From JANNPJ01 sp965200525 (lineage in GTDB: Bacteria; Actinomycetota; Actinomycetes; Actinomycetales; Kineosporiaceae): a DNA stretch of 64,000 bases. This document shows positions 42,100 to 51,461 of the stretch, in pieces. Within the stretch, counting starts at the first letter, position 1. The number at the start of each line of letters is the position of its first letter. The notes below the pieces were generated by a model. It made no database searches and was not told the DNA's origin. It was given only the letters and a program-made list of their open reading frames with translations. The DNA lies in the NCBI GenBank assembly GCA_965200525.1, contig OZ241368.1, positions 744,001 through 808,000 on the forward strand, given 5' to 3'. The translations under genes were made by a program, and so were the position numbers.

Positions 42100-42513
42100 T
42101 CAGATCGGGCGGTGCGGTGACCGGTGGTTCTCGTCGTCGACGACCTCGCCCGGCACGACCGGCCCCGACCAGCGCGACGCCCCGGGCGGTGGCTGCGGTG
42201 GCTGCCGCGGTCCGGATCGATCGCCCCCGCCGAGCAGGCCGTTCTTGCGGGCCAGCCCGGTGATGTACGCGACCGCACCCATCAGCACGCCGAGATCGTC
42301 GAGATAGACCGGATCGGGCAGGACGTCGATCGGGAACACGGCATAGATGGCCGAGCCCCAGAACGCGACCTTGCCCGCCATCGGCATGTCGGGGCTGTTG
42401 ACCACCGACCACAGCCGAATCAGCTTGACCAGGAAGACGATCGCCGCGATCAGCACCCCGACCAGCAGAACGACCACGACGGCGAGCAGGACGAGCAGCA
42501 CGCTGTGCGACAT
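42100..42513 (-). CDS. DUF1232 membrane protein (YkvA-like)
   Basis: A 137-aa protein started at ATG 42513, which follows GGAGGTGA at 7 nt. A membrane helix (residues 5-34, VLLVLLAVVVVLLVGVLIAAIVFLVKLI) precedes a DUF1232 core (VAFWGSAIYAVFPIDVLPDPVYLDDLGVLMGAVAY). The C-terminus is Pro/Gly/Arg-rich and disordered. Function unknown. A short dyad (42094-42110) overlaps its stop and may be a shared terminator with larB. Confidence 0.9.
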   Translation of the reverse strand: MSHSVLLVLLAVVVVLLVGVLIAAIVFLVKLIRLWSVVNSPDMPMAGKVAFWGSAIYAVFPIDVLPDPVYLDDLGVLMGAVAYITGLARKNGLLGGGDRSGPRQPPQPPPGASRWSGPVVPGEVVDDENHRSPHRPI

Positions 42514-42610
42514 GGGTTGCTCACCTCCGCTCGAGTCCCGCGAAGACAACCCTAACCGAGCTCGCCGAACCGGCCAGACGAGCCGGATCGAACGAGGCCG
42601 AGACGGTGAG

Positions 42611-44209
42611 TCAGATGGTGAACTGGCCGACCAGCCGCTGCAGATTGGTGGACAGCCCGGCCAGCTCGACCGTGGCTCGCTGGGCCTCGGCGATCCCCTC
42701 GGTCGAGGATCGCGCCGCGTCCGAGACGGCCCCCACGTCGGAGGCGATGGCCGCCGCCCCGGCCGCGGCGCTGCTGATGCTGCTCGAGATGGACGAGGTG
42801 GTGGCCGTCTGCTCCTCGACCGCCGAGGCGATGGTGGTCTGGAACGAGTTGACGTCGGCGATGGTCTGCGAGATGCGGGCGATCGCGCTGACGGCGTCCT
42901 GGGTGTCGGCCTGAATCGTCTCGACCCGCTGGGTGATCTCCTCGGTGGCCCGGGCCGTTCCCTGGGCCAGTTGCTTGACCTCCTCGGCGACCACGGCGAA
43001 GCCCTTGCCGGCCTCGCCGGCCCGGGCGGCCTCGATGGTGGCGTTCAGCGCCAGCAGGTTGGTCTGCTCGGCGATCGTGGTGATCACCTTGACCACGTCG
43101 CCGATCTCCTGGCTGGAGGCGCCGAGCTTGGCCACCGTCGCCTGCGCGGTGCCGGCCTCGCTCATCGCGCTGGCCGCGACCCGGACCGCCTCGGCCGAGG
43201 AGGTGGCGATCTCGCGGATGCTGGAACTCATCTGCTCGGTGCCCGCGGCCACGGTCTGCACCCCGCTGGACACCTCGCTGGCGGTGCCGCTGAGGGTGCT
43301 GGCCTGGGCCGACGTCTTGGTGGAGTTGAGCGCAACCTGGGTCGAGACGGCGCTCAGCTCCTCGGCCGCCCCGGCCAGAGTGACCGAGGTACCGCTGATC
43401 TCGACCATCGCCGAGCGCAGCGCCCGCTGAGCCTGGTTGAGGTCCTGGGCCATCTGGCCGATCTCGTCCTTGCTCTCGACCCCGACGTGATGGGTGAGGT
43501 TGCCCGCGGCCAGCGCCCGCAGGCCGTCGCGCACCCGGGCCACCGGATCGGCGACCAGCCGCGCGATCCAGAAGCCGAAGGCGAACAGCAGCAGCGCGCC
43601 GAGGCCGGTGAACACCCAGATCTCCACCGCCGCCCGGCGGGCCTCGCTGCGTGAGGACGCCACCTGGGCCTTCATCTGCTGGGTGTAGTAGGCGTTCAGC
43701 TTGTCGGTCTCGCCGGTCATCCGGTCGGCCACCGGCCAGAGTTCGGTCTGCAGGGTGACGCCGAGCCCGCGGTAGTCGTCGCCGGCCAGATCGTCGCGGT
43801 GGGCCAGCGGAAGAATCTTGTCCTGATAGACCTTTTCGGCGTCGGCCACGGTCGTCCGTAGAGCCGCCAGGATGACCCGCTCCTCGGACGAGGCCCCCTT
43901 GTCGAGGTAGGCGATGCCGAGCAGGACCTTCGTCTCGGTCAGCGCCACGCCCGCCTCGGACGCGGTCTGGGCGGCCCCGGTCGACAGCGTGGTGTCCAGG
44001 ATCAGCCGGCGGTGCGCGGCCCAGTCCCGCTGCACCTCCATCGCCGCCACCTGGCGGGCCGACGTCACCGTGGCGATCTGCTTGCCGGTGCGGGCCACGT
44101 GGGCGACCACGAGCTCGCCGGTCAGGCCGACGACGGCGGTGAGCACCACGGCCAGGCCGGCCAGCAGCAGGATCTTGGCGCGGATGCGCAGATCGGCCAG
44201 AAAAGCCAT
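42611..44209 (-). CDS. Methyl-accepting chemotaxis protein
   Basis: A 532-aa receptor (start ATG 44209). Helix 1 is at about residues 10-35; an extracytoplasmic four-helix-bundle-like sensor (about 36-190); helix 2 at about 195-215; a HAMP domain to about 265; and a long signalling coiled coil with the hairpin-tip signature EAARAGEAGKGFAVVAEEVK (about 405-425). It should bind CheA/CheW; none are in the window. No methylation-enzyme genes are adjacent. It implies motility in this organism. Confidence 0.95.
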   Translation of the reverse strand: MAFLADLRIRAKILLLAGLAVVLTAVVGLTGELVVAHVARTGKQIATVTSARQVAAMEVQRDWAAHRRLILDTTLSTGAAQTASEAGVALTETKVLLGIAYLDKGASSEERVILAALRTTVADAEKVYQDKILPLAHRDDLAGDDYRGLGVTLQTELWPVADRMTGETDKLNAYYTQQMKAQVASSRSEARRAAVEIWVFTGLGALLLFAFGFWIARLVADPVARVRDGLRALAAGNLTHHVGVESKDEIGQMAQDLNQAQRALRSAMVEISGTSVTLAGAAEELSAVSTQVALNSTKTSAQASTLSGTASEVSSGVQTVAAGTEQMSSSIREIATSSAEAVRVAASAMSEAGTAQATVAKLGASSQEIGDVVKVITTIAEQTNLLALNATIEAARAGEAGKGFAVVAEEVKQLAQGTARATEEITQRVETIQADTQDAVSAIARISQTIADVNSFQTTIASAVEEQTATTSSISSSISSAAAGAAAIASDVGAVSDAARSSTEGIAEAQRATVELAGLSTNLQRLVGQFTI

Positions 44210-44305
44210 GTCACGGATGCCCTTTCTGGGGCCTTGCCGACGGACGCGCACCGGGTCAGGCCGGGCATCGACCGGCCGGCCGGCGAACTTGAGCCCGCGG
44301 CCGGT

Positions 44306-44956
44306 TCAGCCCGGCTCCTGCAGGTGGCGCAGCACGGCCAGCACCCGCCGGTTGTCGTCGGCCGCCATCGGCAGGTCGAGCTTGGCGAAGATGTTGTTGA
44401 TGTGCTTGCCGACCGCCTTCTCGGTGACCACCATCCGGGCCGCGATGGCGGCGTTGGACCGGCCCTCGGCCATCAGCACCAGCACCTCCCGCTCGCGGGT
44501 GGTCAGCCGGGCCGTGGCCGGGCGCGCGTCCACCCGGGCCACCAGCGCCGAGACCACCTGCGGGTCGAGCACGGTGGCTCCGGCCGCGACCCGGCGCACC
44601 GAGTCGACGAAGGTCCGCACGTCGGCCACCCGATCTTTCAGCAGGTAGCCGATCGCGCCCTCCCCCGAGGACAGCAGCTCGCGGGCGTACAACTGCTCGA
44701 CGTACTGACTGAGGACGACGACCGGCAGGCCCGGACGGCGCCGGCGGGCCTCGATCGCCGCGGCCAGGCCCTCGTTGGTGAAGGTCGGCGGCATCCGCAC
44801 GTCGAGCAGGACCAGATCGACCGGCTCCTGCTCCAGCACCACGGCCAGGGCCTGCGCGTCGCCGACGGCGGCCACCACGTCGAACTCGTAGGCGGTGAGC
44901 ATCCGGGTCAGCCCGTCCCGGAGGAGGGCGAGGTCTTCGGCGATGACAACTCGCAC
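44306..44956 (-). CDS. NarL/LuxR-family response regulator
   Basis: A 216-aa regulator: receiver domain with Asp52 in LLDVRMPP, and a C-terminal LuxR helix-turn-helix (LTTREREVLVLMAEGRSNAAIAARMVVTEKAV). It overlaps the kinase gene at 44908-46194 by 49 bp and follows an ABC exporter, so it is the output of a leftward four-gene operon. Close in sequence to the truncated regulator at the left edge. Confidence 0.94.
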   Translation of the reverse strand: MRVVIAEDLALLRDGLTRMLTAYEFDVVAAVGDAQALAVVLEQEPVDLVLLDVRMPPTFTNEGLAAAIEARRRRPGLPVVVLSQYVEQLYARELLSSGEGAIGYLLKDRVADVRTFVDSVRRVAAGATVLDPQVVSALVARVDARPATARLTTREREVLVLMAEGRSNAAIAARMVVTEKAVGKHINNIFAKLDLPMAADDNRRVLAVLRHLQEPG

Positions 44957-46194
44957 GGCAGCTCCAGGGTCACGGTGGTCGGGCCGCCGGGCGGACTGTC
45001 GAGGGCCATCCTGCCCTCAAAGGGTGACAGCCGGCGCTCGATCCCGCGCAACCCGGTGCCGGCCCCGACCTCGGCCCCGCCCACACCGTCGTCCAGCACG
45101 ACCACGAGCAGCAGCCCGGCCCGGTGCTCGACGTCGATCTGGACCTGCCCGGCCCGGCTGTGCTTGACCACGTTGGCCAGGCACTCGGCGACCGCGAAGT
45201 AGACCGCCGACTCCACCGGGGCCGGCGGCCGGCCGGCCAGGTCACCGCGCAGGGTCACCGGCAGGGCGACGTCCAGGGCCAGAGCCTGCAGGGCCCCGAG
45301 CAGCCCGCGATCGGCCAGCACCGGCGGGTGGATGCCCCGGACCACGGTCCGCAGATCGTCCAGGGCCGAGAGCGTGGTGGCCTGGGCCTCCTCCAGCATG
45401 GCCGCCACCTGGTCCGGGTCGGACCGCAGAAGTTCCTGGGCCAGACCGAGATTCATGCCGAGCGAGACGATCCGGGCCTGGGCGCCGTCGTGCAGGTCAC
45501 GCTCCACCCGGCGCAGCTCGGCCGCCGAGTGGTCGAGCGCCTCGGCCCGGGACGCCGCCACCCGAACCACCTCCTGCTCCAGGTCGCGGGTCGCGGAGGC
45601 CCCCAGGATCCGGGCCTCGACCCGCAGCCGGACCCGCATCAGGATCGGGGTGAGCACCCACCACAGCACCACCCCCAGCGGGATCAGCAGCCAGAGCAGG
45701 AACCACCACGCACTGCCGTACACGAAGGGCTGCACGAACAGGCTGACCGGCGAGACCGCGCAGGCCAGCACCAGGTAGCAGAGGGCCATCCCGCCGGTGG
45801 TGTCGAACCCGACGAAGGCCAGGTCCTGCCACCGGGTCCGGTCCCGGGCCCAGATCAGCAGGCGCCGGGGCAGGTCGGCCCCGGTCGTGTCGGCGTACAC
45901 GCCCGGGATCGGCTCGCCGCTCAGCTGCGAGGTGACCGACCGGTGGGCCCCGGTCAGCGCGGCCAGCACCGGCACCAGAACCAGCAGGAACAGCGCGCCG
46001 GCGATCACCGGCGTCAGCCCCAGCGACACCACCAGCACGACGAACAGCAGCAGCGACGGGATCCAGGCCAGGAAGTAGGCCCCGGCCCAGAGAGTCAGGC
46101 GTAACCGGGCGATCAGGCCGGCCCGGTCGACCGGCAGGACGGCCGGGAACGCCAGCTCGGACATCCCGCCAGTCTCCCAGACCGTGGTGCTCAT
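44908..46194 (-). CDS. NarL-type sensor histidine kinase
   Basis: A 428-aa membrane kinase. I use the second of two tandem ATGs (46194), 6 nt from GAGGAG. Hydrophobic helices at about 34-60, 62-82, 136-155 and 160-185 lead into HisKA_3 with His235 in RDLHDGAQAR and an HATPase domain with VAECLANVVKH and GAGTGLRGIERR. It phosphorylates the 44306-44956 regulator. The upstream ABC exporter genes end 24 bp before, as in exporter-linked sensor systems. Confidence 0.93.
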   Translation of the reverse strand: MSTTVWETGGMSELAFPAVLPVDRAGLIARLRLTLWAGAYFLAWIPSLLLFVVLVVSLGLTPVIAGALFLLVLVPVLAALTGAHRSVTSQLSGEPIPGVYADTTGADLPRRLLIWARDRTRWQDLAFVGFDTTGGMALCYLVLACAVSPVSLFVQPFVYGSAWWFLLWLLIPLGVVLWWVLTPILMRVRLRVEARILGASATRDLEQEVVRVAASRAEALDHSAAELRRVERDLHDGAQARIVSLGMNLGLAQELLRSDPDQVAAMLEEAQATTLSALDDLRTVVRGIHPPVLADRGLLGALQALALDVALPVTLRGDLAGRPPAPVESAVYFAVAECLANVVKHSRAGQVQIDVEHRAGLLLVVVLDDGVGGAEVGAGTGLRGIERRLSPFEGRMALDSPPGGPTTVTLELPCELSSPKTSPSSGTG

Positions 46195-46218
46195 CATCGG
46201 CTCCTCATCGGGTGGACG

Positions 46219-47571
46219 TCACAGGGCGGCGATCGCGGCCAGCACCGGCGCCCGCACCGCTCGCCGGGCCGCGAGCAGGGCCGTGGCCAGGGTCAGCGTC
46301 ACTGCCGCCGCACTCACGGCCAGGAACAGCCCCGGGCCGTTGCCGGGCCACCAGCCGTCCGTGCGGGCCACCGTGAACGGGATCACCGTGCCCAGCGAGG
46401 CCAGAGCGCCGAAGGCGATCCCGGTCACCAGGATCAGGGCCGCCTCGTAGCCGACCATGGCGATCAGCTGCCGGCCGCCGGCCCCGGTCAGACGCTGGGC
46501 GGCGAACTCCCGCCGGCGCTGGGACACGACGGTGACCAGGGTGTTCACCACCATGATGGCGGCGAAGACGGCGATCAGGGCGACCACGACGTAGTTCAGC
46601 AGCTCGACCGCCCGCCCGTCGGTGTCGGGCGTCGCCGTCACCGAGTTCTGCACCGCCATCAGGTACAGCGTGCCGGTCGAGATCCCGACGAACACGATCA
46701 CCGGGGCCAGCGCCGTCCCGGACTGGTGCGGACGGCGCCGCACGGCCGACTGGGCCAGGTAACCCGAGACCCGGCTGAGGCGCAGCACCGGACCGGCCGG
46801 CACCGCGACCGCCCGCAGCAGCGGTGCCGCCAGCAGGGCCAGGCCCAGGGACCAGAACACGGACGCCGGACCGGCCGTGCTCATCGCCGCGTACGGGTCG
46901 TGGCTGCCGTTCATCACGGTCACGGTGAGCGTCGAGTAGGTCGCGCCCACCGCCATCAGGAGGAGGCCGAAACCGATCCGGGCCCGACTGGTGCGCACCA
47001 CGTCGATCCGAGCCCCGCCGAGCGCCGACGTGGCCGAGGCCCGGGTCGCCGCCCGGGCCGCCAGCAGGCCGGCCCCGGCCGAGGCCAGCAGCAGGGCCAG
47101 CATCGTGACGCCGATCGACAGCAGGCCGACCCGGGGCCGGACCGTGCTCGCCACCAGGTCGCCGTGGCTCAGCAGGTGCACCACCAGCCGGCCCAGCAAC
47201 CAGCCCGGCAGCACCGAGGCCAGGGTGGCGACCACGGCCACCAGCACGGTCTCGCCCACCACGAGCCGGCGGATCTGACGCCGTCCGGCCCCGATGGTGC
47301 GCAGCAGGGCGAACTCCACCGCCCGGGCCCGCACGCTCAGCCCCAGGGTCGAGGCCACCGAGAACAGCACGATCATCACCCCCCAGCCCCCGACGACCAG
47401 GGCGATCGTGCGCAGGGTGCTCTGGTCGGCGGCCGAGACGCCGGGCCCGGCGGCGGTGTCGAGCAGGCTCAGGAAGGCCAGGATCACGCTCGACCCGAGA
47501 AAGATCGAGAGGGCACAGGCGGCGAAGGCCGTGGTCCGGCCCCTCAGCGAACGCACCGCGAGCGCGCTCAT
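46219..47571 (-). CDS. FtsX-like ABC permease
   Basis: A 450-aa membrane protein whose ATG overlaps the ATPase stop by 4 bp. Two FtsX-type blocks are visible (helices near residues 15-35, 50-75, 105-130, 155-175, and again 255-280, 320-345, 370-395 and 420-440). It is the transmembrane part of the exporter in the leftward ABC/two-component operon. Confidence 0.92.
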   Translation of the reverse strand: MSALAVRSLRGRTTAFAACALSIFLGSSVILAFLSLLDTAAGPGVSAADQSTLRTIALVVGGWGVMIVLFSVASTLGLSVRARAVEFALLRTIGAGRRQIRRLVVGETVLVAVVATLASVLPGWLLGRLVVHLLSHGDLVASTVRPRVGLLSIGVTMLALLLASAGAGLLAARAATRASATSALGGARIDVVRTSRARIGFGLLLMAVGATYSTLTVTVMNGSHDPYAAMSTAGPASVFWSLGLALLAAPLLRAVAVPAGPVLRLSRVSGYLAQSAVRRRPHQSGTALAPVIVFVGISTGTLYLMAVQNSVTATPDTDGRAVELLNYVVVALIAVFAAIMVVNTLVTVVSQRRREFAAQRLTGAGGRQLIAMVGYEAALILVTGIAFGALASLGTVIPFTVARTDGWWPGNGPGLFLAVSAAAVTLTLATALLAARRAVRAPVLAAIAAL

Positions 47572-48353
47572 CGCCCGGCTCCGGCCGTCATGCGGGTGTC
47601 GCGGGCCCGGACGGCGAGCTCGCCCAGGCGGGTCATCTGGGCCGCCACCGCTTCGGGCGTGGGCTGCTGCATCCGGGCGTGGATGGCCCCGTCCAGCAGG
47701 AACAGCACCGAGTCGGCGTAGGCGGCGGCCACCGGGTCGTGGGTCACCATGACGATGGTCCGCCCGTGCCGGCGGGCCGCGGTCTGCAGCAGGGCCAGCA
47801 GCGAGCGGGCCCCGGCCGAGTCCAGGGCCCCGGTCGGCTCGTCGGCGAAGATGACGGCCGGTTCGGTGACCAGGGCCCGGGCCACCGCCACCCGCTGTTG
47901 CTGGCCGCCGGAGAGCTGGGCCGGGTAGTGCTGGGCCCGGTCGGTCAGGCCGACCTCGGCCAGGGCCTGCTCGACCCGGCCCCGCTTGCCCCGGCGGCTG
48001 CTCAGCCTCAGGGGCAGCTCGACGTTCTGGGCCGCGGTCAGGTACGGCAGCAGGTGAAAGCTCTGGAAGACGAAGCCGACCCCGGTGCGCCGGAACCGGG
48101 CCAGCCGCTCGTCGCCGAGGTCGGCCAGCGGGGTGCCGGCGACCGTGACCGAGCCGGCGGTGGGCCGCTCCAGCCCGGCCGCGCAGTGCAGGAAGGTGCT
48201 CTTGCCCGAGCCGGAAGGGCCCATCACCGCGGTGAAGGACCCGGCCGCCACGGCCAGGCTCACCCCGTCAAGGGCGGCCACCGGGTTCGGTTCGCGGCCG
48301 TAGACCATGCTCACGCCGGCCAGTTCGAGCGCTGGTGGTTTCGATCGGTCCAT
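47568..48353 (-). CDS. ABC exporter ATP-binding protein (LolD/MacB type)
   Basis: A 261-aa ATPase, started at ATG 48353. Walker A GPSGSGKST, signature LSGGQQQRVAVARAL, Walker B VIFADEP and H-loop THD are intact. Pairs with the FtsX permease. It heads the leftward operon ATPase-permease-kinase-regulator, the layout of exporter systems that sense and expel antimicrobial compounds. Promoter probably at 48354-48470. Confidence 0.95.
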   Translation of the reverse strand: MDRSKPPALELAGVSMVYGREPNPVAALDGVSLAVAAGSFTAVMGPSGSGKSTFLHCAAGLERPTAGSVTVAGTPLADLGDERLARFRRTGVGFVFQSFHLLPYLTAAQNVELPLRLSSRRGKRGRVEQALAEVGLTDRAQHYPAQLSGGQQQRVAVARALVTEPAVIFADEPTGALDSAGARSLLALLQTAARRHGRTIVMVTHDPVAAAYADSVLFLLDGAIHARMQQPTPEAVAAQMTRLGELAVRARDTRMTAGAGR

Positions 48354-48651
48354 CTGAAGCCTCGCCTTCACGGACCGGTCGATCTCGGCCGGTCCGTTCC
48401 CCGCGGCGCCGGGTGCGCCGTCGGGTTCAACGCTAGAAATCGAGGACGCCGGGCGACATGGCTCTACGGTGCCGGTCCGGGGTGGGGAAAAGCCCACCCC
48501 GGCGACGTTCACCGACCGGCCGATCGCGCCGATGGCAGGCATTCAGCCGATCGCAGGCATTCGGCCGGTCGGTGCAACGCCGGCGCACCCGGCGGCGTCA
48601 CTACGACACAATGAGGACACAAGGAACGCGAGCAACTCAGACTCCGAGGGG

Positions 48652-48912
48652 GTGGCCGGCCTGGACGCGGACGAGCTCCTGCCCCACGAGCCGACCCCCA
48701 CCGATTCCGCCGTCGTCGGCCTGAGCGCGGTCGTGACCATCCGGATCCCGGGCGGCACCGTGCCCGGCGAGGTCCAGCTGCGGGTGCGCGGCGCCTACGA
48801 GAGCCTGATCGCCTATGCGGTCGAGCCGCTCGAGGTCGGTCGCCACGTGGTGATCCGGGCCAGCCGGGGCGCCCGCGCCGCCGACGTCGTCCACACCACG
48901 CCCGGCGACTGA
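48652..48912 (+). CDS. NfeD-like OB-fold protein preceding the flotillin gene
   Basis: I take the GTG at 48652, after which the frame is strand-rich (SAVVTIRIPGGTVPGEVQL, ESLIAYAVEPLEVGRHVVIRAS), like the OB domain of NfeD partners. A longer frame to 48469 is possible, but its first 60 codons look disordered. It lies 93 bp before the SPFH gene. NfeD-like proteins often pair with flotillins to organise membrane domains. No hydrophobic helix is present in this version. Confidence 0.6.
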   Translation: MAGLDADELLPHEPTPTDSAVVGLSAVVTIRIPGGTVPGEVQLRVRGAYESLIAYAVEPLEVGRHVVIRASRGARAADVVHTTPGD

Positions 48913-49005
48913 GCCGGCCCGCGGGTTCGCTGCCCTCCGCCGAAAACTTCCCCCAGCCCACAGTCGGTCCGCCATCGGAGCGGACCACAGATTAAGGACG
49001 CTCAG

Positions 49006-50130
49006 ATGTTCGGATACCGAGTTCCCGCCCCCAACGAAGCTTTGATCATCAGCGGCGGCAAGCCCAGCGGTGGGCTACCGTTCAAGATCGTCGTCGGGCA
49101 CGGCGCCTTCGTGGTGCCGGTGATCCGCAAGGCCTCGTTCCTCACCCTGGCCATGCGCGAGGCCGAGGTGAACGAGGAATGCGTCAGCCAGCAGGGCATC
49201 TCGCTCATCGTGTCGGCCGTGATCGCGTTCAAGGTCGGCAGCGACCCGGGCTCGATCGCCGCCGCCGGGCAGCGGTTCCTGGCCAACCAGAGCCAGATGG
49301 ACGAGCTCACCGGGCAGATCTTCGCCGGTCACCTGCGCTCCATCGTGGGCTCGATGACGGTCGAGGGCATCATCCGCGAGCGGCAGACCCTGGCCGAGAA
49401 CATCCTGACGGCGTCCAAGATCGAGATGGGCCACCTGGGCCTGGTCGTCGACTCCCTCCAGATCAAGAGCATCGGCGACCTGAACAGCGGCTACATCGAT
49501 GCCCTGTCGGCCCCGCAGCGCGCGGCGGTCAACCAGGCGGCCAAGATCGCCGAGGCCGAGGCGGCCCGGGCGGCGGCGCAGGCCGAGCAGGAGAGTGCCC
49601 GGCGGCAGGCCGAGTACGCCCGGGAGACGGCGGTGGCCCGGGCCCAGTACCAGTCCGAGATCGACCAGGCCCAGCAGCTGGCGGCCCAGGCCGGCCCGCT
49701 GTCGGCGGCCAAGGCGCAGCAGGCGGTGCTGGAGGAGCAGGCCAAGGTGGCCGTGCGCAACGCCGAGCTGCGCGAGGCCCAGCTGGTGGCCGAGGTGATC
49801 AAGCCGGCTCAGGCCGAGGCCGAGCGGGTGCAGATCACCGCGACCGCCAACGCCGCCGCCACCCGGTTGTCGGCCGAGGCGTCGGCCGCGGAGGGCCGGA
49901 TCGCACTGGAGCAGGCCATGATCGCCCAGCTGCCCCAGCTGGTGGCCGCGGCCGCCGACGGCCTCAAGGGAGCCAACCTGACCGTGCTGAACGGCGCCGA
50001 CGGCCTCAACGACGCGGTGGCCAGCATCGCGAGCCAGGGTTCGGTGATCCTGCGGGCCGTGCTGGGCAACCTCAGCGAGATGACGACGCCGCCGGCCCCG
50101 CCGGCCGCGGTCAACCACCTCCCCCGCTGA
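49006..50130 (+). CDS. SPFH/flotillin-like membrane-domain protein
   Basis: A 374-aa protein: SPFH domain at residues about 5-180 (GAFVVPVIRKASFLTLAMR, GISLIVSAVIAFKVG, GLVVDSLQIKSIGD) and a long coiled coil (about 185-300, repeated EAEAARAAAQAEQES). It lacks the N-terminal membrane hairpin of classical flotillins, so it may be attached peripherally. It follows an NfeD-like gene. Role: scaffold for functional membrane domains. Confidence 0.92.
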   Translation: MFGYRVPAPNEALIISGGKPSGGLPFKIVVGHGAFVVPVIRKASFLTLAMREAEVNEECVSQQGISLIVSAVIAFKVGSDPGSIAAAGQRFLANQSQMDELTGQIFAGHLRSIVGSMTVEGIIRERQTLAENILTASKIEMGHLGLVVDSLQIKSIGDLNSGYIDALSAPQRAAVNQAAKIAEAEAARAAAQAEQESARRQAEYARETAVARAQYQSEIDQAQQLAAQAGPLSAAKAQQAVLEEQAKVAVRNAELREAQLVAEVIKPAQAEAERVQITATANAAATRLSAEASAAEGRIALEQAMIAQLPQLVAAAADGLKGANLTVLNGADGLNDAVASIASQGSVILRAVLGNLSEMTTPPAPPAAVNHLPR

Positions 50131-50145
50131 ACTACCTCCCGCGCG

Positions 50146-50173
50146 GCCGACCTGGCCTTCGGGTCAGGTCGGC
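50146..50173. terminator. Hairpin terminator between convergent genes
   Basis: GCCGACCTG (50146-50154) pairs with CAGGTCGGC (50165-50173) across a 10-nt loop, 16 bp after the flotillin stop. It overlaps the 3' end of the leftward gene at 50164-50601. Confidence 0.7.
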
Positions 50174-50601
50174 AGCGGGGCGAGGTCGGGTTCGACCCAG
50201 CTCGTGCGGGCCGGCGCCGCAGCCAGGGTGGAAGAGCGATAGAACCGGTTCAGCAGTCGCTTGTCGAGCAGCCCCTGGTTGCGGCCCAGGAACACGCGAA
50301 AGTCAGCAACCGGGTCTCGGCCGACGTGATGGGCCAGCAGGAGAACCCAGGCCCGACTCACGGTTTCGTGGTATTTCTGCGGCATTCGGGCGTACGCCGC
50401 GACCCGACGCAGGCCGTGGCCGACGATCAGCGTGGCGCGGTCGGCGCCGAACTGCCGCACGGCCAGCCAGGTCAGGTGCAGGTGTTCGCGGTGGCCGAAG
50501 CCGGCGGCGCCGTCCACCTGCGAAAACAGCCGGTCGAAGTGCTCCTGCAGCACGGCGTCCTCCGTTCCGGCGTCCTCGGGGAGCTGGGGCCGGCCGGTCA
50601 C
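50164..50601 (-). CDS. Conserved hypothetical protein (145 aa)
   Basis: A cytosolic protein starting GTG, which overlaps the MarR gene's stop (GTGA). Helical, with HREHLHLTWLAVRQFGADRA, MPQKYHETVSRAWVLLLAHH and a C-terminal Pro-rich tail. The conserved HREHxHLTW pattern suggests a metal- or nucleotide-related active site, but I do not know the family. Its coupling to MarR suggests that it acts in the response regulated by MarR. Confidence 0.8.
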   Translation of the reverse strand: MTGRPQLPEDAGTEDAVLQEHFDRLFSQVDGAAGFGHREHLHLTWLAVRQFGADRATLIVGHGLRRVAAYARMPQKYHETVSRAWVLLLAHHVGRDPVADFRVFLGRNQGLLDKRLLNRFYRSSTLAAAPARTSWVEPDLAPLPT

Positions 50602-51032
50602 CTCGACGGCCGGGCGAGCAGTTCCAGCAGCGAGCGCAACTGATCCACCTGAGTAGCGGTGAAGCCGACAACCAGCTCGGCCTCGATCTCACCGAAGGCG
50701 GCCCGGACCTCGTCGGCCACCGATCGGCCCGGGTCGCTCAGCTCAATGACGACGCTCCGCCGGTTGGACTCCGGGGTGCGGCGGGTGATCAGACCACGGC
50801 CGGCCAGCCGGTCGAGGATGCTGGTCATGGTGCTCGCGGGCGTGCCGACGGCCCGGCTCAATCGCGAGACGGCCACCGGCTCTGCGGCGGCCCCCAGATT
50901 GGCCAGGGCGTTGATCTCGCCGGGCGATAGACCCAGATGAGCCAGGCGCTTCGAGATCGCGCCGAGGGACACGTGTGCGGCTCGCTGGACGGCCAGGACG
51001 ATCGACCAGCCGTGGACCTCGGACTCTGTCAC
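50598..51032 (-). CDS. MarR-family transcriptional regulator
   Basis: A 144-aa winged-helix dimer-type regulator (LGLSPGEINALANLGAAA, PVAVSRLSRAVGTPASTMTSILDRLAGRGLI, wing ...ESNRRSVVIELSD). GTG start 51032. Upstream, the minus strand shows GAAATCG twice with 9 bp between, which could be its own site. It is coupled to the 50164-50601 gene. Confidence 0.92.
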   Translation of the reverse strand: MTESEVHGWSIVLAVQRAAHVSLGAISKRLAHLGLSPGEINALANLGAAAEPVAVSRLSRAVGTPASTMTSILDRLAGRGLITRRTPESNRRSVVIELSDPGRSVADEVRAAFGEIEAELVVGFTATQVDQLRSLLELLARPSR

Positions 51033-51071
51033 GATTTCAGACTATCCGATTTCGTAATGTCCCGTGTCGGA

Positions 51072-51461
51072 TCAATCGCTGACGGTGAACGCGGGGCTGA
51101 TATCCAGGTGCACCCGGTAGTCACAGATCTGGTCGTCGGACATCCGGATCAGGGTCACGCACGGCAGGGCCAGCTCGGTGCCGTCCGGGGCCGCGGTGTG
51201 AATGGTGAACACGCAGAACAGCTGGTCGCCGACGGGTGCGACCTGCTCGACGGTGTGCCGCACCCAGGGCAGGGCCCCGGCCGCGCCGGCCGTGGCGGCC
51301 ACGATCGCGGGCCGGCCGACCAGGGTGTCGGCGTTGGCGAAGCGGTAGGTCGCGTCGTCGGTGAACCACCGGCCGAAGGCTTCGGCGTCACCGGCGTCCA
51401 CCGCGGCACACATCGCCCGGACCATGTCCTCGCGGGTCAGGGCGGGCGGGGGCACGCTCAT
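51072..51461 (-). CDS. SnoaL/NTF2-like protein
   Basis: A 129-aa protein of the NTF2 fold: N-terminal helix (DMVRAMCAAVDAGDAEAFGRWFTDDATYRFA) then curved strands (VGRPAIVAATAGA, FTIHTAAPDGTELALPCVTLIRM). Some members are isomerases or hydratases, many have no known activity. It overlaps the cupin gene by ATGA, so the two act together. Confidence 0.88.
   Translation of the reverse strand: MSVPPPALTREDMVRAMCAAVDAGDAEAFGRWFTDDATYRFANADTLVGRPAIVAATAGAAGALPWVRHTVEQVAPVGDQLFCVFTIHTAAPDGTELALPCVTLIRMSDDQICDYRVHLDISPAFTVSD

Noticed and set aside
42094..42110. GCCCGATC-A-GATCGGGC as a strong terminator
   Set aside because: The loop is one base, so only part of the stem can form; I mention it only as a weak candidate.
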